Positions 42,981 through 50,169 of a stretch of DNA of 64,000 nucleotides are shown here, in pieces (the stretch's first letter is position 1; each line of letters begins with the position of its first letter). This DNA comes from an uncultured Peptococcaceae bacterium. Its GTDB lineage: Bacteria; Bacillota; Limnochordia; Darwinibacteriales; Darwinibacteriaceae. The notes beneath the pieces were generated by a model. The model was given only the letters and a program-made list of their open reading frames with translations, did no database searches and had not been told where the DNA came from. Location of the stretch: NCBI GenBank assembly GCA_937988745.1, contig CALKAR010000252.1, positions 7,008-71,007 on the forward strand, written 5' to 3'. A program made the position numbers and the translations under genes.

Positions 42981-43904
42981 ATGAATACGCTGCTTGCTCT
43001 ATTCGGAGACTACACCTTTCGGACAGTTGCTTTAGGTTCAGCCCTGCTCGGCATTACCAGTGGGGTTCTGGGAAGTTTTGCGGTGCTGAAGAAAGAGAGT
43101 CTCTTAGGGGACGGGATTTCCCATGCAGCGCTGCCCGGAGTTGTGCTGGTATTCCTCGTGTTTGGCCGGCGTGAGACTGAGGTACTGCTCTTGGGAGCAC
43201 TGCTGTCAGGCCTAACAGCAGCATTCTTGATCACCATCGTCGTGAGGTATACTCGCATCAAATTCGATGCAGCCCTAGCTCTGGTCATGTCAGTATTCTT
43301 TGGATTAGGATTGATGCTTCTCTCCCATGTACAAAAGATTCCTAACTCAAACCAAGCAGGTCTACAGCGGTTCATTTTCGGGCAGGCATCTACCTTGATG
43401 CAGAGGGATTTGGTTGTAATGGCTGTAGGTGGTGCGGTTCTGCTGGCTTTAGTGGCCCTCTTTTGGAAAGAGTTCAAGCTCTTTACTTTCGATTCGGAAT
43501 ATGCGCAGACTTTAGGTTACTCTCCAAGAGTAATCAACTTCCTGCTTTCCTTAATGATTGTCATTGCGATAATCATTGGTCTGCAGATGGTGGGTGTAAT
43601 CTTGATGAGTGCGATGCTGATTGCGCCTGCCGTAGCTGCTCGGCAGTGGACGAATAACCTATCTGTTATGGTGGTTCTAGCTGCTGTTTTTGGTGCGGTA
43701 AGTGGAGTTGCTGGCACAACAGCCAGCTCGCTGCAGGCCAAACTGCCAACTGGGCCAGCCATCGTGGTATGTGCCAGTATAATAGTGGTTTTCAGCATCC
43801 TGTTTGCACCCCAACGGGGAATACTGCGTCGGCTCTACCGGCTGCACAAGAATCGCCGAAAACTCGCTTCCGAAGGAGGTACAGGATATGGAGCCGCACA
43901 TTGA
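42981..43904 (+). CDS. Metal ABC transporter permease 1 (TroC/ZnuB-like)
   Basis: A 307-aa ABC-3 permease with about eight membrane segments. DGISHAALPGVVL near residue 48 and the final QRGILRRLYRLHKNRR basic tail are characteristic. It abuts the ATPase and its end overlaps the second permease start by 17 bases. Confidence 0.92.
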   Translation: MNTLLALFGDYTFRTVALGSALLGITSGVLGSFAVLKKESLLGDGISHAALPGVVLVFLVFGRRETEVLLLGALLSGLTAAFLITIVVRYTRIKFDAALALVMSVFFGLGLMLLSHVQKIPNSNQAGLQRFIFGQASTLMQRDLVVMAVGGAVLLALVALFWKEFKLFTFDSEYAQTLGYSPRVINFLLSLMIVIAIIIGLQMVGVILMSAMLIAPAVAARQWTNNLSVMVVLAAVFGAVSGVAGTTASSLQAKLPTGPAIVVCASIIVVFSILFAPQRGILRRLYRLHKNRRKLASEGGTGYGAAH

Positions 43905-45003
43905 GATTCAACTGATTGCAGTTCTAATGGCGATCGCTTGTGCTTTACCCGGCGTGTTCCTGGTTCTGCGGCACATGTCTATGATGACCGATGCCATCAC
44001 ACACACTATTTTGCTTGGAATAGTGCTGGCGTTCTTTGCGGTGCACGATCTTTCATCTCCTTTCTTGATCGTAGGTGCAGCTTTGATGGGCGTTATTACC
44101 GTTTGGTTGACCGAACTTCTCCGAGGAACAAGGCTTGTGGCGGAGGATGCAGCGATCGGCATTGTGTTTCCACTGCTGTTTTCGATTGCTATTATTCTCA
44201 TAACACGCCACGCTGGTTCAGTACACCTTGATACCGATGCGGTGCTCTTAGGAGAACTAGCCTTTGCACCCTTTGATCGACTGATCATCGGGGGCATAGA
44301 CCTGGGTGCTAAAGCCATCTATACTTCAGGGACACTTCTTCTGATCAACGCCGCAGTGCTTACCCTCTTTTTCAAAGAATTCAAAGTGGCCACTTTTGAT
44401 CCGGTGTTAGCCGCGGTAATGGGGTTTACACCAGCTATGCTGCACTACGGGCTCATGACACTAGTATCCTTGACGGCGGTAGGTGCCTTCCAGGTGGCTG
44501 GTTCCATCTTGGTCGTTGCGTTTATGATTGGGCCACCGGCGGCAGCCTATCTACTCACTGATGACTTGAAACAAATGCTGCTCTTGAGTGGTGTGATCGG
44601 GGCGTTGAATGGTGTGTTGGGGTATCAACTGGCGGCTCTCCTCGATGTATCAATCGCCGGCGGTATGGCAGTCATGACCGGCACCACATTTCTGCTGGTA
44701 TTGGTCTTCGCTCCGCAGCGAGGCCTGGTGCGAATTATCCTGCAGAGACGCCGGCAGAAGATTGAGTTCGCCAAAATGACGTTGATGCTCCACCTTCTCA
44801 ATCACGAGGGGAGCGTAAGCGAACAGGAGGAGGCTGGTTTGGACACCCTGCAGAGGGAGCTCAATTGGCCGCAGCCCTTTACAGATAATATCCTGAACCG
44901 TCTGATACAAGACAACTGCATCGAGCTTCAGGAAAACATGGTTAAATTAACAGATAAAGGACGTGTCGAAAGCATTCGAAATTACCAAGCGTTGTTTCGT
45001 TGA
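43888..45003 (+). CDS. Metal ABC transporter permease 2 with C-terminal winged-helix extension (TroD/MntD-like)
   Basis: A 371-aa permease: ABC-3 core in residues 1-280 (DAITHTILLGIVL near 35), followed by a basic linker and a soluble 75-residue domain (EFAKMTLMLHLLNHEG ... LVKLTDKGRVESIRNYQ) that resembles a winged-helix or DtxR-like fold. Such tails are known on TroD/MntD. The ATG at 43888 has GAAGGAGGT upstream. The function of the extension is unknown, possibly metal sensing. Confidence 0.9.
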   Translation: MEPHIEIQLIAVLMAIACALPGVFLVLRHMSMMTDAITHTILLGIVLAFFAVHDLSSPFLIVGAALMGVITVWLTELLRGTRLVAEDAAIGIVFPLLFSIAIILITRHAGSVHLDTDAVLLGELAFAPFDRLIIGGIDLGAKAIYTSGTLLLINAAVLTLFFKEFKVATFDPVLAAVMGFTPAMLHYGLMTLVSLTAVGAFQVAGSILVVAFMIGPPAAAYLLTDDLKQMLLLSGVIGALNGVLGYQLAALLDVSIAGGMAVMTGTTFLLVLVFAPQRGLVRIILQRRRQKIEFAKMTLMLHLLNHEGSVSEQEEAGLDTLQRELNWPQPFTDNILNRLIQDNCIELQENMVKLTDKGRVESIRNYQALFR

Positions 45004-45022
45004 TATTCAGCGAAGAGACGAA

Positions 45023-45056
45023 AGGGACTGCTGAGATCGGCAGTCCCTCGTTTTTT
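45023..45056 (+). terminator. Rho-independent terminator of the metal-uptake operon
   Basis: AGGGACTGC/GCAGTCCCT (9 bp), an 8-base loop, CG and six T residues. It reaches the stop of the convergent ytaF-like gene. Confidence 0.92.
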
Positions 45057-45676
45057 CAGATCCAAAGCTTTAACAGCCCAATGAACATAATCAGAAAGCC
45101 TGGAATACTGTGCAGCTTGCTGTCATGAACTTGACTATGTGCTATCTTAGAGCCGCGGCTTAAACCCAGGGACACCAAGAGGAAGCTGACCAACGCAACG
45201 GCCGTACTTGTTCCCAACAAAGGAAGCTCGAGAATGGCTGCTCCAATACCAGCTGCAAGGGAATCAAAAGCTAAGGTGATTCCCAGCAATACCGATTCTT
45301 CAAGCGACAGCCTCTGGTCATTATTCAAGTCTGCGCGCAGTGGTTCGCGGAACACTTGAATAATGAGTCCTAGTCCGGGTATGCGCACATTGATGATCTG
45401 GCTCTTTTCCGTTGGGCTGTTCGCCCTCCATAAGGTATAGGCGCCTAGTACGATCAGGAGCAGGCCGCCCAGGAGATTGCCGGCCGAGGCGGGAAGCCAT
45501 TGTCGAAGCGTCTCTCCAAGCAGCATTGCTGAGGCAAACACTGCACCAGAAATTAGGCTAAGCAGGGCTCTTGCCCTGATGGGTATCTTGACTTGAGCCA
45601 TTCCATAAGAAATACCGATAGCTAACGAGTCAAAACTGACAGCAGCTGCTAAGAAAAAGACTTGAATCCAGATCAA
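45056..45676 (-). CDS. ytaF: YtaF-like sporulation membrane protein (MntP-related)
   Basis: A 206-aa membrane protein with six segments in two repeats. The paired motifs AAAVSFDSLAIGISYG near residue 8 and GITLAFDSLAAGIGA near 130 are typical of the MntP/YtaF family; with the central loop (LNNDQRLSLEES), it resembles YtaF, a sporulation membrane protein of unknown role. TTG at 45676 is preferred (AGGGAGGG seven bases upstream); a start at 45700 is possible. Its end overlaps the terminator of the operon on the other strand. Confidence 0.83.
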   Translation of the reverse strand: MIWIQVFFLAAAVSFDSLAIGISYGMAQVKIPIRARALLSLISGAVFASAMLLGETLRQWLPASAGNLLGGLLLIVLGAYTLWRANSPTEKSQIINVRIPGLGLIIQVFREPLRADLNNDQRLSLEESVLLGITLAFDSLAAGIGAAILELPLLGTSTAVALVSFLLVSLGLSRGSKIAHSQVHDSKLHSIPGFLIMFIGLLKLWI

Positions 45677-45754
45677 GTCTCTACCCTCCCTCCCATACAC
45701 ACCATGATACGGTGGTCGTTGGACTAGTGTGAGGTGGAAGGAAGGAAAATTGAA

Positions 45755-46471
45755 TTATCCTTGTTTAGTATAGTGCGACACTATGTCTAAAACGCCTTCT
45801 ACCATAGGATAGGGCGAAACATATTCGGCAATTGCCTTCACATTAGGAGTGCAGTTTGCCGGTGCAGCCGCGTGGCCTGCAGCTTGGAGGATCTGCAGAT
45901 CATTGTCTGCATCTCCGATGGATACAGTTTCAGAAATATCCGCGCCGACCGTTTCTGCCCAGAACGCCAACCCTTGGGCTTTGGTGACGCCTCTTGGAAT
46001 TACCTCAATAGACCGTCCCGAAAACTGGATCTCAACAGGTGCTCCCGCGAGTGCGTCTTCTAGTTTGGGTATAAGTTTATCAAAGATACTAGAATCGGTG
46101 GAGTTGACGCTGAACATTACATCTTTACCTAACTCAATGATGGCTTCGGTACCAGCGATCAGTTCCTCAATGGTGCGCCGGATTTGAGGCCTTTCTTTCA
46201 TAAATTCCTGGGGTATATCAGGATGGATCAGCCCTTTTTTAGTCATGGGATCAAATAGGAGTGATCCATTTTCGCAGATTAAGGGAGCAGTTATTGTTAA
46301 CTGCCGGGCGAGAGCTTCCATGAATGTGGCAGGGCGCCCCGAGCAGAGAGTGAAAACAAATTCACGCCGGCTGATCTTTTCAGCAAGGGCAGCCAGTGAA
46401 GTAAAATCCCACTGATGTCCTCGTGGTGGGACGAGGCAGCCGTCTACATCGCAGATAATATGTCTCTCCAT
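45755..46471 (-). CDS. HAD superfamily hydrolase, Cof-type
   Basis: A 238-aa phosphatase-like protein. Motif I is DVDGCL (the second Asp present), motif II is in FTLCSGRPA, motif III uses Lys in VTKAQGLAFW and motif IV is IGDADNDLQILQAAG. Substrates of Cof-type HAD proteins are mostly sugar phosphates or nucleotides. The ATG is preceded by GGAGAGAAC. It is 79 bp upstream of ytaF. Confidence 0.88.
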   Translation of the reverse strand: MERHIICDVDGCLVPPRGHQWDFTSLAALAEKISRREFVFTLCSGRPATFMEALARQLTITAPLICENGSLLFDPMTKKGLIHPDIPQEFMKERPQIRRTIEELIAGTEAIIELGKDVMFSVNSTDSSIFDKLIPKLEDALAGAPVEIQFSGRSIEVIPRGVTKAQGLAFWAETVGADISETVSIGDADNDLQILQAAGHAAAPANCTPNVKAIAEYVSPYPMVEGVLDIVSHYTKQG

Positions 46472-46597
46472 GCAGTTCTCTCCTTCCGTATTGTCTGCTT
46501 AATTGTATCTAAATCGCAAAGAGGCTGTCAACTAGTAGGACTTTTGATCGGTAGAGCGAAATAATTTGCAGGGAAATATGGGAAACGGAGGGTTAAG

Positions 46598-47767
46598 ATG
46601 GATAATTTTGTGTTTACAAATGAGACTAAAATCATCTTTGGTCGTGGAACAGAAGAACAGGTCGGTGTAGAGACTGCTGCATGGGGTAAAAAGGTGCTGC
46701 TTCACTACGGTGGCGGCCACATTGTTCGCACTGGTCTGAAAGCCAAGGTAGAGAAATCTCTACAGGAAGCAGGAGTGGAATATATTGAACTGGGTGGCGC
46801 TCAGCCTAATCCACGAGTATCACTGGTACGGGAAGGCATCGAGCTGATCCGCAAGCACGGTATCGAATTTATTCTAGCGGTCGGAGGCGGAAGTGCAATT
46901 GATTCTGCGAAAGCGATGGCTCTCGGCGCACTTTACGATGGCGATGTATGGGATTTCTATATCGGAAAAGCTGAGCCAAAGAAAGCTATGCCTGTGGGTG
47001 TAGTACTGACCATTCCTGCCGCTGGCAGCGAAGCAAGCCCAAGCTCGGTAATTACTAATGAAGATGGCTGGCTGAAACGTTCTGTAGACAATGTCATTCT
47101 GCGGCCCCGCTTTGCCATCATGAATCCGGAGCTAACTTATACTCTGCCGCCGTATCAGACAGCCTGTGGCGTAGCTGATATGATGGCCCATATCATGGAA
47201 CGCTACTTCACCAATACGCGTGAAGTTGATCTGACTGACCAGCTTTGCGAAGGCGCGCTGAGGAGTATCATAAAATATGGGCCGCGTGCCTTAGAAGAAC
47301 CGGAAAACTACGAAGTGCGGGCCAACATCATGTGGGCAGGCACCATCGCCCACAATGATTTGTTGGGAACAGGTCGAGTAGGGGACTGGGCTTCACACAC
47401 CATCGAACACGAAATCAGCGGTATCTATGACTTAGCACACGGAGCAGGTTTGGCCATTGTGTTCCCGGCCTGGATGAAGTATGTGTATAAACATGATGTG
47501 CAGCGCTTCGTGCAGTTTGCTGCTCGGGTATGGGGTGTTGATCCAGATTATCATAACCCCGAAAGAACAGCATTGGATGGGATCAGACGTCTCGAGGAGT
47601 TTTTCAAGCGTATGGGGCTGCCTGTCAGGTTATCTGATGCGGATATTCCTGGAGATCGGATCGCAGAAATGGCTGCCAAATGCACAAACAACGATGCACA
47701 TACGGTGGGCAACTTCGTAAAATTGACTCAGGAGGATGTTCTGAACATCTACAAACTCTGTCTCTAG
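46598..47767 (+). CDS. Iron-containing alcohol dehydrogenase (butanol dehydrogenase-like)
   Basis: A 389-aa NAD(P)-dependent dehydrogenase of the type III family, closest to the BdhA/YugJ group. Seen: GRGTEEQVG at the start, NAD-binding GGGSAIDSAKAMALG near residue 95, and the metal-binding CGVADMMAHIMERYF with later His in EISGIYDLAHGAGLAIVFPAW. It reduces aldehydes to alcohols in fermentation. GGAGGG upstream of the ATG. It ends with a strong terminator. Confidence 0.93.
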   Translation: MDNFVFTNETKIIFGRGTEEQVGVETAAWGKKVLLHYGGGHIVRTGLKAKVEKSLQEAGVEYIELGGAQPNPRVSLVREGIELIRKHGIEFILAVGGGSAIDSAKAMALGALYDGDVWDFYIGKAEPKKAMPVGVVLTIPAAGSEASPSSVITNEDGWLKRSVDNVILRPRFAIMNPELTYTLPPYQTACGVADMMAHIMERYFTNTREVDLTDQLCEGALRSIIKYGPRALEEPENYEVRANIMWAGTIAHNDLLGTGRVGDWASHTIEHEISGIYDLAHGAGLAIVFPAWMKYVYKHDVQRFVQFAARVWGVDPDYHNPERTALDGIRRLEEFFKRMGLPVRLSDADIPGDRIAEMAAKCTNNDAHTVGNFVKLTQEDVLNIYKLCL

Positions 47768-47776
47768 TTGTAACAG

Positions 47777-47812
47777 AGCCCAGGCTCATTTTCACAGCCT
47801 GGGCTATTTTTT
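47777..47812 (+). terminator. Rho-independent terminator
   Basis: AGCCCAGGCT/AGCCTGGGCT (10 bp), a 9-base loop and a T-run, after the alcohol dehydrogenase. Convergent with the small-protein island. Confidence 0.93.
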
Positions 47813-48068
47813 ATCTCTTCGGGATAATGTCTTCCAAGCCGGGGATTACTTGTTTGAACTGTTCCAGTAAACCCTCTAGCTGCTCCGGCTCTGCTTCCCG
47901 TACTTTTTCCATGATCTTGGGCATCGCTGCCATCACCTGGTTTAGGTCCCCTTTTTTGCCTCCTTGTTCACCCAGGATTGACATCAGTCCTGGATAGGAT
48001 GCGATCAGCCCAGGCAGGAGTTTCATCAGGGCGTCAAGAGATTGGTTTGACCCCTTGCTACCAGCCAT
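47811..48068 (-). CDS. Small 85-aa protein, paralogue of the 86-aa protein
   Basis: An 85-aa protein of unknown family, paralogous to the one at 48498-48758. Shared pattern: ALMKLLPGLIASYPGLMSILGE near residue 12, a short Lys/Gly spacer, then LNQVMAAMPKI and a closing AEPEQLEGLLEQFKQVIPGLEDIIP. It looks like a compact two- or three-helix bundle without a signal. GAAGGAGG upstream of the ATG. The terminator of the alcohol dehydrogenase gene overlaps its end. Likely sporulation-linked because of the island; this is inference. Confidence 0.75.
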   Translation of the reverse strand: MAGSKGSNQSLDALMKLLPGLIASYPGLMSILGEQGGKKGDLNQVMAAMPKIMEKVREAEPEQLEGLLEQFKQVIPGLEDIIPKR

Positions 48069-48104
48069 ACACTACACCTCCTTCAATTTCATATGGCAAG
48101 AAGA

Positions 48105-48130
48105 GGAGATGGGGCAGCTACCCCATCTCC
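48105..48130 (-). terminator. Hairpin after the 26-aa peptide gene
   Basis: GGAGATGGGG/CCCCATCTCC, 10-bp perfect arms with a 6-base loop; followed on the minus strand by a pyrimidine-rich stretch without a true T-run. Similar in arm sequence to the one at 48848-48878. Confidence 0.6.
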
Positions 48131-48136
48131 GGTTCG

Positions 48137-48217
48137 CTAGGCAAGGAGAATAACAGCTAGCACCACAATCAGAATCAACGCGACGAATACGATGAAGGTT
48201 TCCTGGTTATCGTTCAC
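48137..48217 (-). CDS. 26-aa hydrophobic peptide A
   Basis: A 26-codon gene, GTG start, with AGGAGGTAG eight bases upstream. The peptide has a polar head (NDNQET) and one membrane helix of valine, leucine and isoleucine ending in LLA. It differs from peptide B at 48885-48965 by only two residues. It resembles, in size and build, the short hydrophobic spore peptides (YjcZ type), but I cannot assign it to that family with certainty. Confidence 0.7.
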   Translation of the reverse strand: MNDNQETFIVFVALILIVVLAVILLA

Positions 48218-48246
48218 GGTTTGCTACCTCCTCGCAGCGGGAAGTT

Positions 48247-48278
48247 GAGAGCCTGCTCACTCTCAATTCCAAAGTATG
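48247..48278 (-). promoter_or_regulatory. Promoter and 5' hairpin of peptide A gene
   Basis: Minus-strand CATACTTTG (48270-48278) with an upstream AC 14 bases before is a loose sigma-K-like match. The transcript would start near the hairpin TTGAGAG/CTCTCAA (48245-48266), which has the same core, GAGAG-N8-CTCTC, as upstream of peptide B. Confidence 0.45.
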
Positions 48279-48354
48279 CGGCAACCCGCAGAGTGCCTTA
48301 ACACTAGTCTCCTATTTTGCACAGTTGGGGAGCTGTGGCCTAAGTTACTTAAAC

Positions 48355-48382
48355 GCCCAGACTAAGCTTGGCTAGTCTGGGC
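48355..48382 (-). terminator. Hairpin after the 31-aa peptide gene
   Basis: GCCCAGACTA/TAGTCTGGGC, 10-bp arms with an 8-base loop, followed on the minus strand by a short T-run (GTTTAAG). Confidence 0.6.
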
Positions 48383-48388
48383 AAGTAT

Positions 48389-48484
48389 CTAGGCGAGCGC
48401 CGCGAAGATAACTAATGTTACTAGGAACAGGATAAAGATCACCATTAAGGGATCTAATTGGCAGCAGCGATGTGGCCTACCCAC
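48389..48484 (-). CDS. 31-aa hydrophobic peptide with CC-motif
   Basis: A 31-codon gene with GTG start and AAGGAGG about nine bases upstream. The peptide has a short basic, Cys-Cys-containing head (GRPHRCCQLDPL) and one membrane helix (MVIFILFLVTLVIFAAL). Its build resembles small Cys-His-Pro hydrophobic peptides found in many spore formers. It is placed between the 86-aa gene and peptide A, all on the same strand. Confidence 0.6.
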   Translation of the reverse strand: MGRPHRCCQLDPLMVIFILFLVTLVIFAALA

Positions 48485-48497
48485 TCACAACCCCTCC

Positions 48498-48758
48498 TTA
48501 TTTCGGTAATACCTCTTCTAGGCCCGGGAATACCTCGGTGAAGCTTTCAAACAGTTGTTCGAGCTGCTCTGGTTCGGCATCCTTAATTCTATCCAATATG
48601 GCTGGTAGTGCTGTGAGAAACTGATTAACTTTGTTCAGATCCGGTCCATCCTCTCCCAATAGAGACATAATCGCCGGATAAGCAGCAATCAAGCTCGGCA
48701 GAAGTTTGAGAAGTGTATCAAATATTTGGTTATTACCGCTGTTCTTAGCAGACAACAC
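48498..48758 (-). CDS. Small 86-aa protein, paralogue of the 85-aa protein
   Basis: An 86-aa protein of unknown family with the same pattern as the one at 47811-48068: LKLLPSLIAAYPAIMSLLGE, then LNKVNQFLTALPAI, and AEPEQLEQLFESFTEVFPGLEEVLP. About half of the residues match between the pair. AAAGGAGG upstream of the GTG. The 31-aa peptide gene follows after 13 bases, so the two probably share a transcript. Confidence 0.75.
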   Translation of the reverse strand: MLSAKNSGNNQIFDTLLKLLPSLIAAYPAIMSLLGEDGPDLNKVNQFLTALPAILDRIKDAEPEQLEQLFESFTEVFPGLEEVLPK

Positions 48759-48847
48759 TCTCCACCTCCTTTGTTCCTATGATATTAGTCTTAGTCCGAA
48801 TAGCTATTAGGAACGCGTTCCCGATTTTATGCTGAGTCATATAATAG

Positions 48848-48878
48848 AAAAAAGAGATGGGGGGAATACCCCATCTCT
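48848..48878 (-). terminator. Rho-independent terminator after peptide B
   Basis: AGAGATGGGG/CCCCATCTCT with a 6-base loop, followed on the minus strand by six T residues. Nearly the same arms as the hairpin at 48105. Confidence 0.85.
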
Positions 48879-48884
48879 GGTCCG

Positions 48885-48965
48885 TTAGGCAAGGAGAATC
48901 ACTGCCAGCACCACGATCAGAACGAGCGCTACAAAGACAATGAAGGTTTCCTGGTTGCTGTTCAA
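48885..48965 (-). CDS. 26-aa hydrophobic peptide B
   Basis: A 26-codon gene with TTG start and GAGGAGGTG upstream. Its product is identical to peptide A except for Ser for Asp at position 3 and Val for Ile at position 15. The synonymous differences between the two copies suggest that the protein sequence is under selection. A terminator follows, and its promoter region faces the YheC/D-like gene. Confidence 0.7.
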   Translation of the reverse strand: MNSNQETFIVFVALVLIVVLAVILLA

Positions 48966-48992
48966 GGACTGCACCTCCTCGGAGCGATTGTG

Positions 48993-49040
48993 GAGAGCCT
49001 GCTCACTCTCACTGTAAACTATGCTTCTTGCCAGGGAGGT
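48993..49040 (-). promoter_or_regulatory. Sigma-K-like promoter and 5' hairpin of peptide B gene
   Basis: Minus-strand AC (49039-49040), 15 bases, then CATAGTTTA (49015-49023), which fits CATANNNTA exactly. The hairpin GAGAG-N8-CTCTC (48993-49010) follows within a few bases of the expected start site, as in peptide A. Confidence 0.55.
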
Positions 49041-49086
49041 GCTTATTACCTCTGTCCTATTTTCTCTTAGTAAGGAGTTGAGTCCC

Positions 49087-50169
49087 GTGAGCCTAATTGG
49101 CTTGCTCCTCGATAAGCGACAGCGGATTCCATATTATGCAACGCTGTCACGTAAGTATGGTTTCCGCATGATGGTGTTTGGAGCAGAAGATATTCAATGG
49201 GAGACAGGTAAGGTGCAGGGACTCTTGCTCACCCGGGGACAGTGGTATGAACGAACGCTTCGGCTTCCAGATGCGGTTTACAACCGGTGTTACCCTGAGA
49301 ATACACCAGTCATACAACGTTTGGAGGTACACGGAAGGCAAATATTTAACAGCACAACTCTATTTGACAAATGGGATGTCTATGAGATTCTTCAAGATTC
49401 AGAAATTCTGCGTCCTTTTCTGCCGGCCACATACAAGCTTGTCTTTGACGACCTTCTAGACTTGTTAGAACAGGGGACCTGGGTAATTAAGCCTCGTAAG
49501 GGACAGTCGGGACGCGGAGTATATCGACTTGAACTTCAGGGGGATTTCGTATTCGTTACAGGGGATCTGAATTTTCCACTTCCTATTCCGACTAAGGCGG
49601 CCGCGGCATCCGCTGCAGTACTCACGAATAGTGAACCGTATATTGTCCAAGCGTACGTACCGGGCTTCACCTCCAAGGAAGGGCTCTTTGATGTACGTTT
49701 GGTGGTGCAGAAGGATAAGCGCAGAAAATGGGCCATTACTGGCGAAATAAGCCGCGTGGCGGCGACAAGTGGTTTTATTACCAATCAATACAAAGCTCTA
49801 ATACATCCGCGGGAGATTCTTCGCACTTTAGGAGATAGGGCTGCAGCCGTTTACGAAGATATGCGCCGAGCTGCTTTACTCTCAGCAGAAGTCCTAGATG
49901 GGCCTCTCGGTCATCTCGGCGAACTTTGCGCTGATTTCATAGTAGATGAAGACGGGCAGTTGTGGCTCATAGAAGTGAACGGTAAACCAGACAAGAGCCT
50001 CTTTTTCGAGTTCGATGATGAAGACATGCTGGAGCGGGTTTACCTAACGCCCTTGATGTATGCAAGAACGCTCGCCCTTGAACGGCTAATATTGAAAGGA
50101 AGTCGCCGTCCTATTAGGGAATATATGCCTAAACCGACATCAAAGGAGGACCACCGTGGAACCCATTAG
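49087..50169 (+). CDS. YheC/YheD-like ATP-grasp spore coat-associated protein
   Basis: A 360-aa protein of the YheC/D family, ATP-grasp-like, reported as associated with Bacillus endospore coat. Seen: GTWVIKPRKGQSGRGVYRL near residue 127 (nucleotide-binding strand and loop), then a metal-binding ELCADFIVDEDGQLWLIEVNGKPDKSL near 278 with the acid residues and Asn. The GTG at 49087 has AAGGAG nine bases upstream; the longer frame from 49021 runs through a promoter-like region. Overlaps the S9 peptidase start by 14 bases. Its ligase substrate is unknown. Confidence 0.85.
   Translation: MSLIGLLLDKRQRIPYYATLSRKYGFRMMVFGAEDIQWETGKVQGLLLTRGQWYERTLRLPDAVYNRCYPENTPVIQRLEVHGRQIFNSTTLFDKWDVYEILQDSEILRPFLPATYKLVFDDLLDLLEQGTWVIKPRKGQSGRGVYRLELQGDFVFVTGDLNFPLPIPTKAAAASAAVLTNSEPYIVQAYVPGFTSKEGLFDVRLVVQKDKRRKWAITGEISRVAATSGFITNQYKALIHPREILRTLGDRAAAVYEDMRRAALLSAEVLDGPLGHLGELCADFIVDEDGQLWLIEVNGKPDKSLFFEFDDEDMLERVYLTPLMYARTLALERLILKGSRRPIREYMPKPTSKEDHRGTH

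Noticed and set aside
47777..49010. CRISPR-like or mobile repeat cluster in the small-gene island
   Set aside because: The repeated stretches are hairpins and coding copies of small genes; no regular spacers, transposase or terminal repeats are present.
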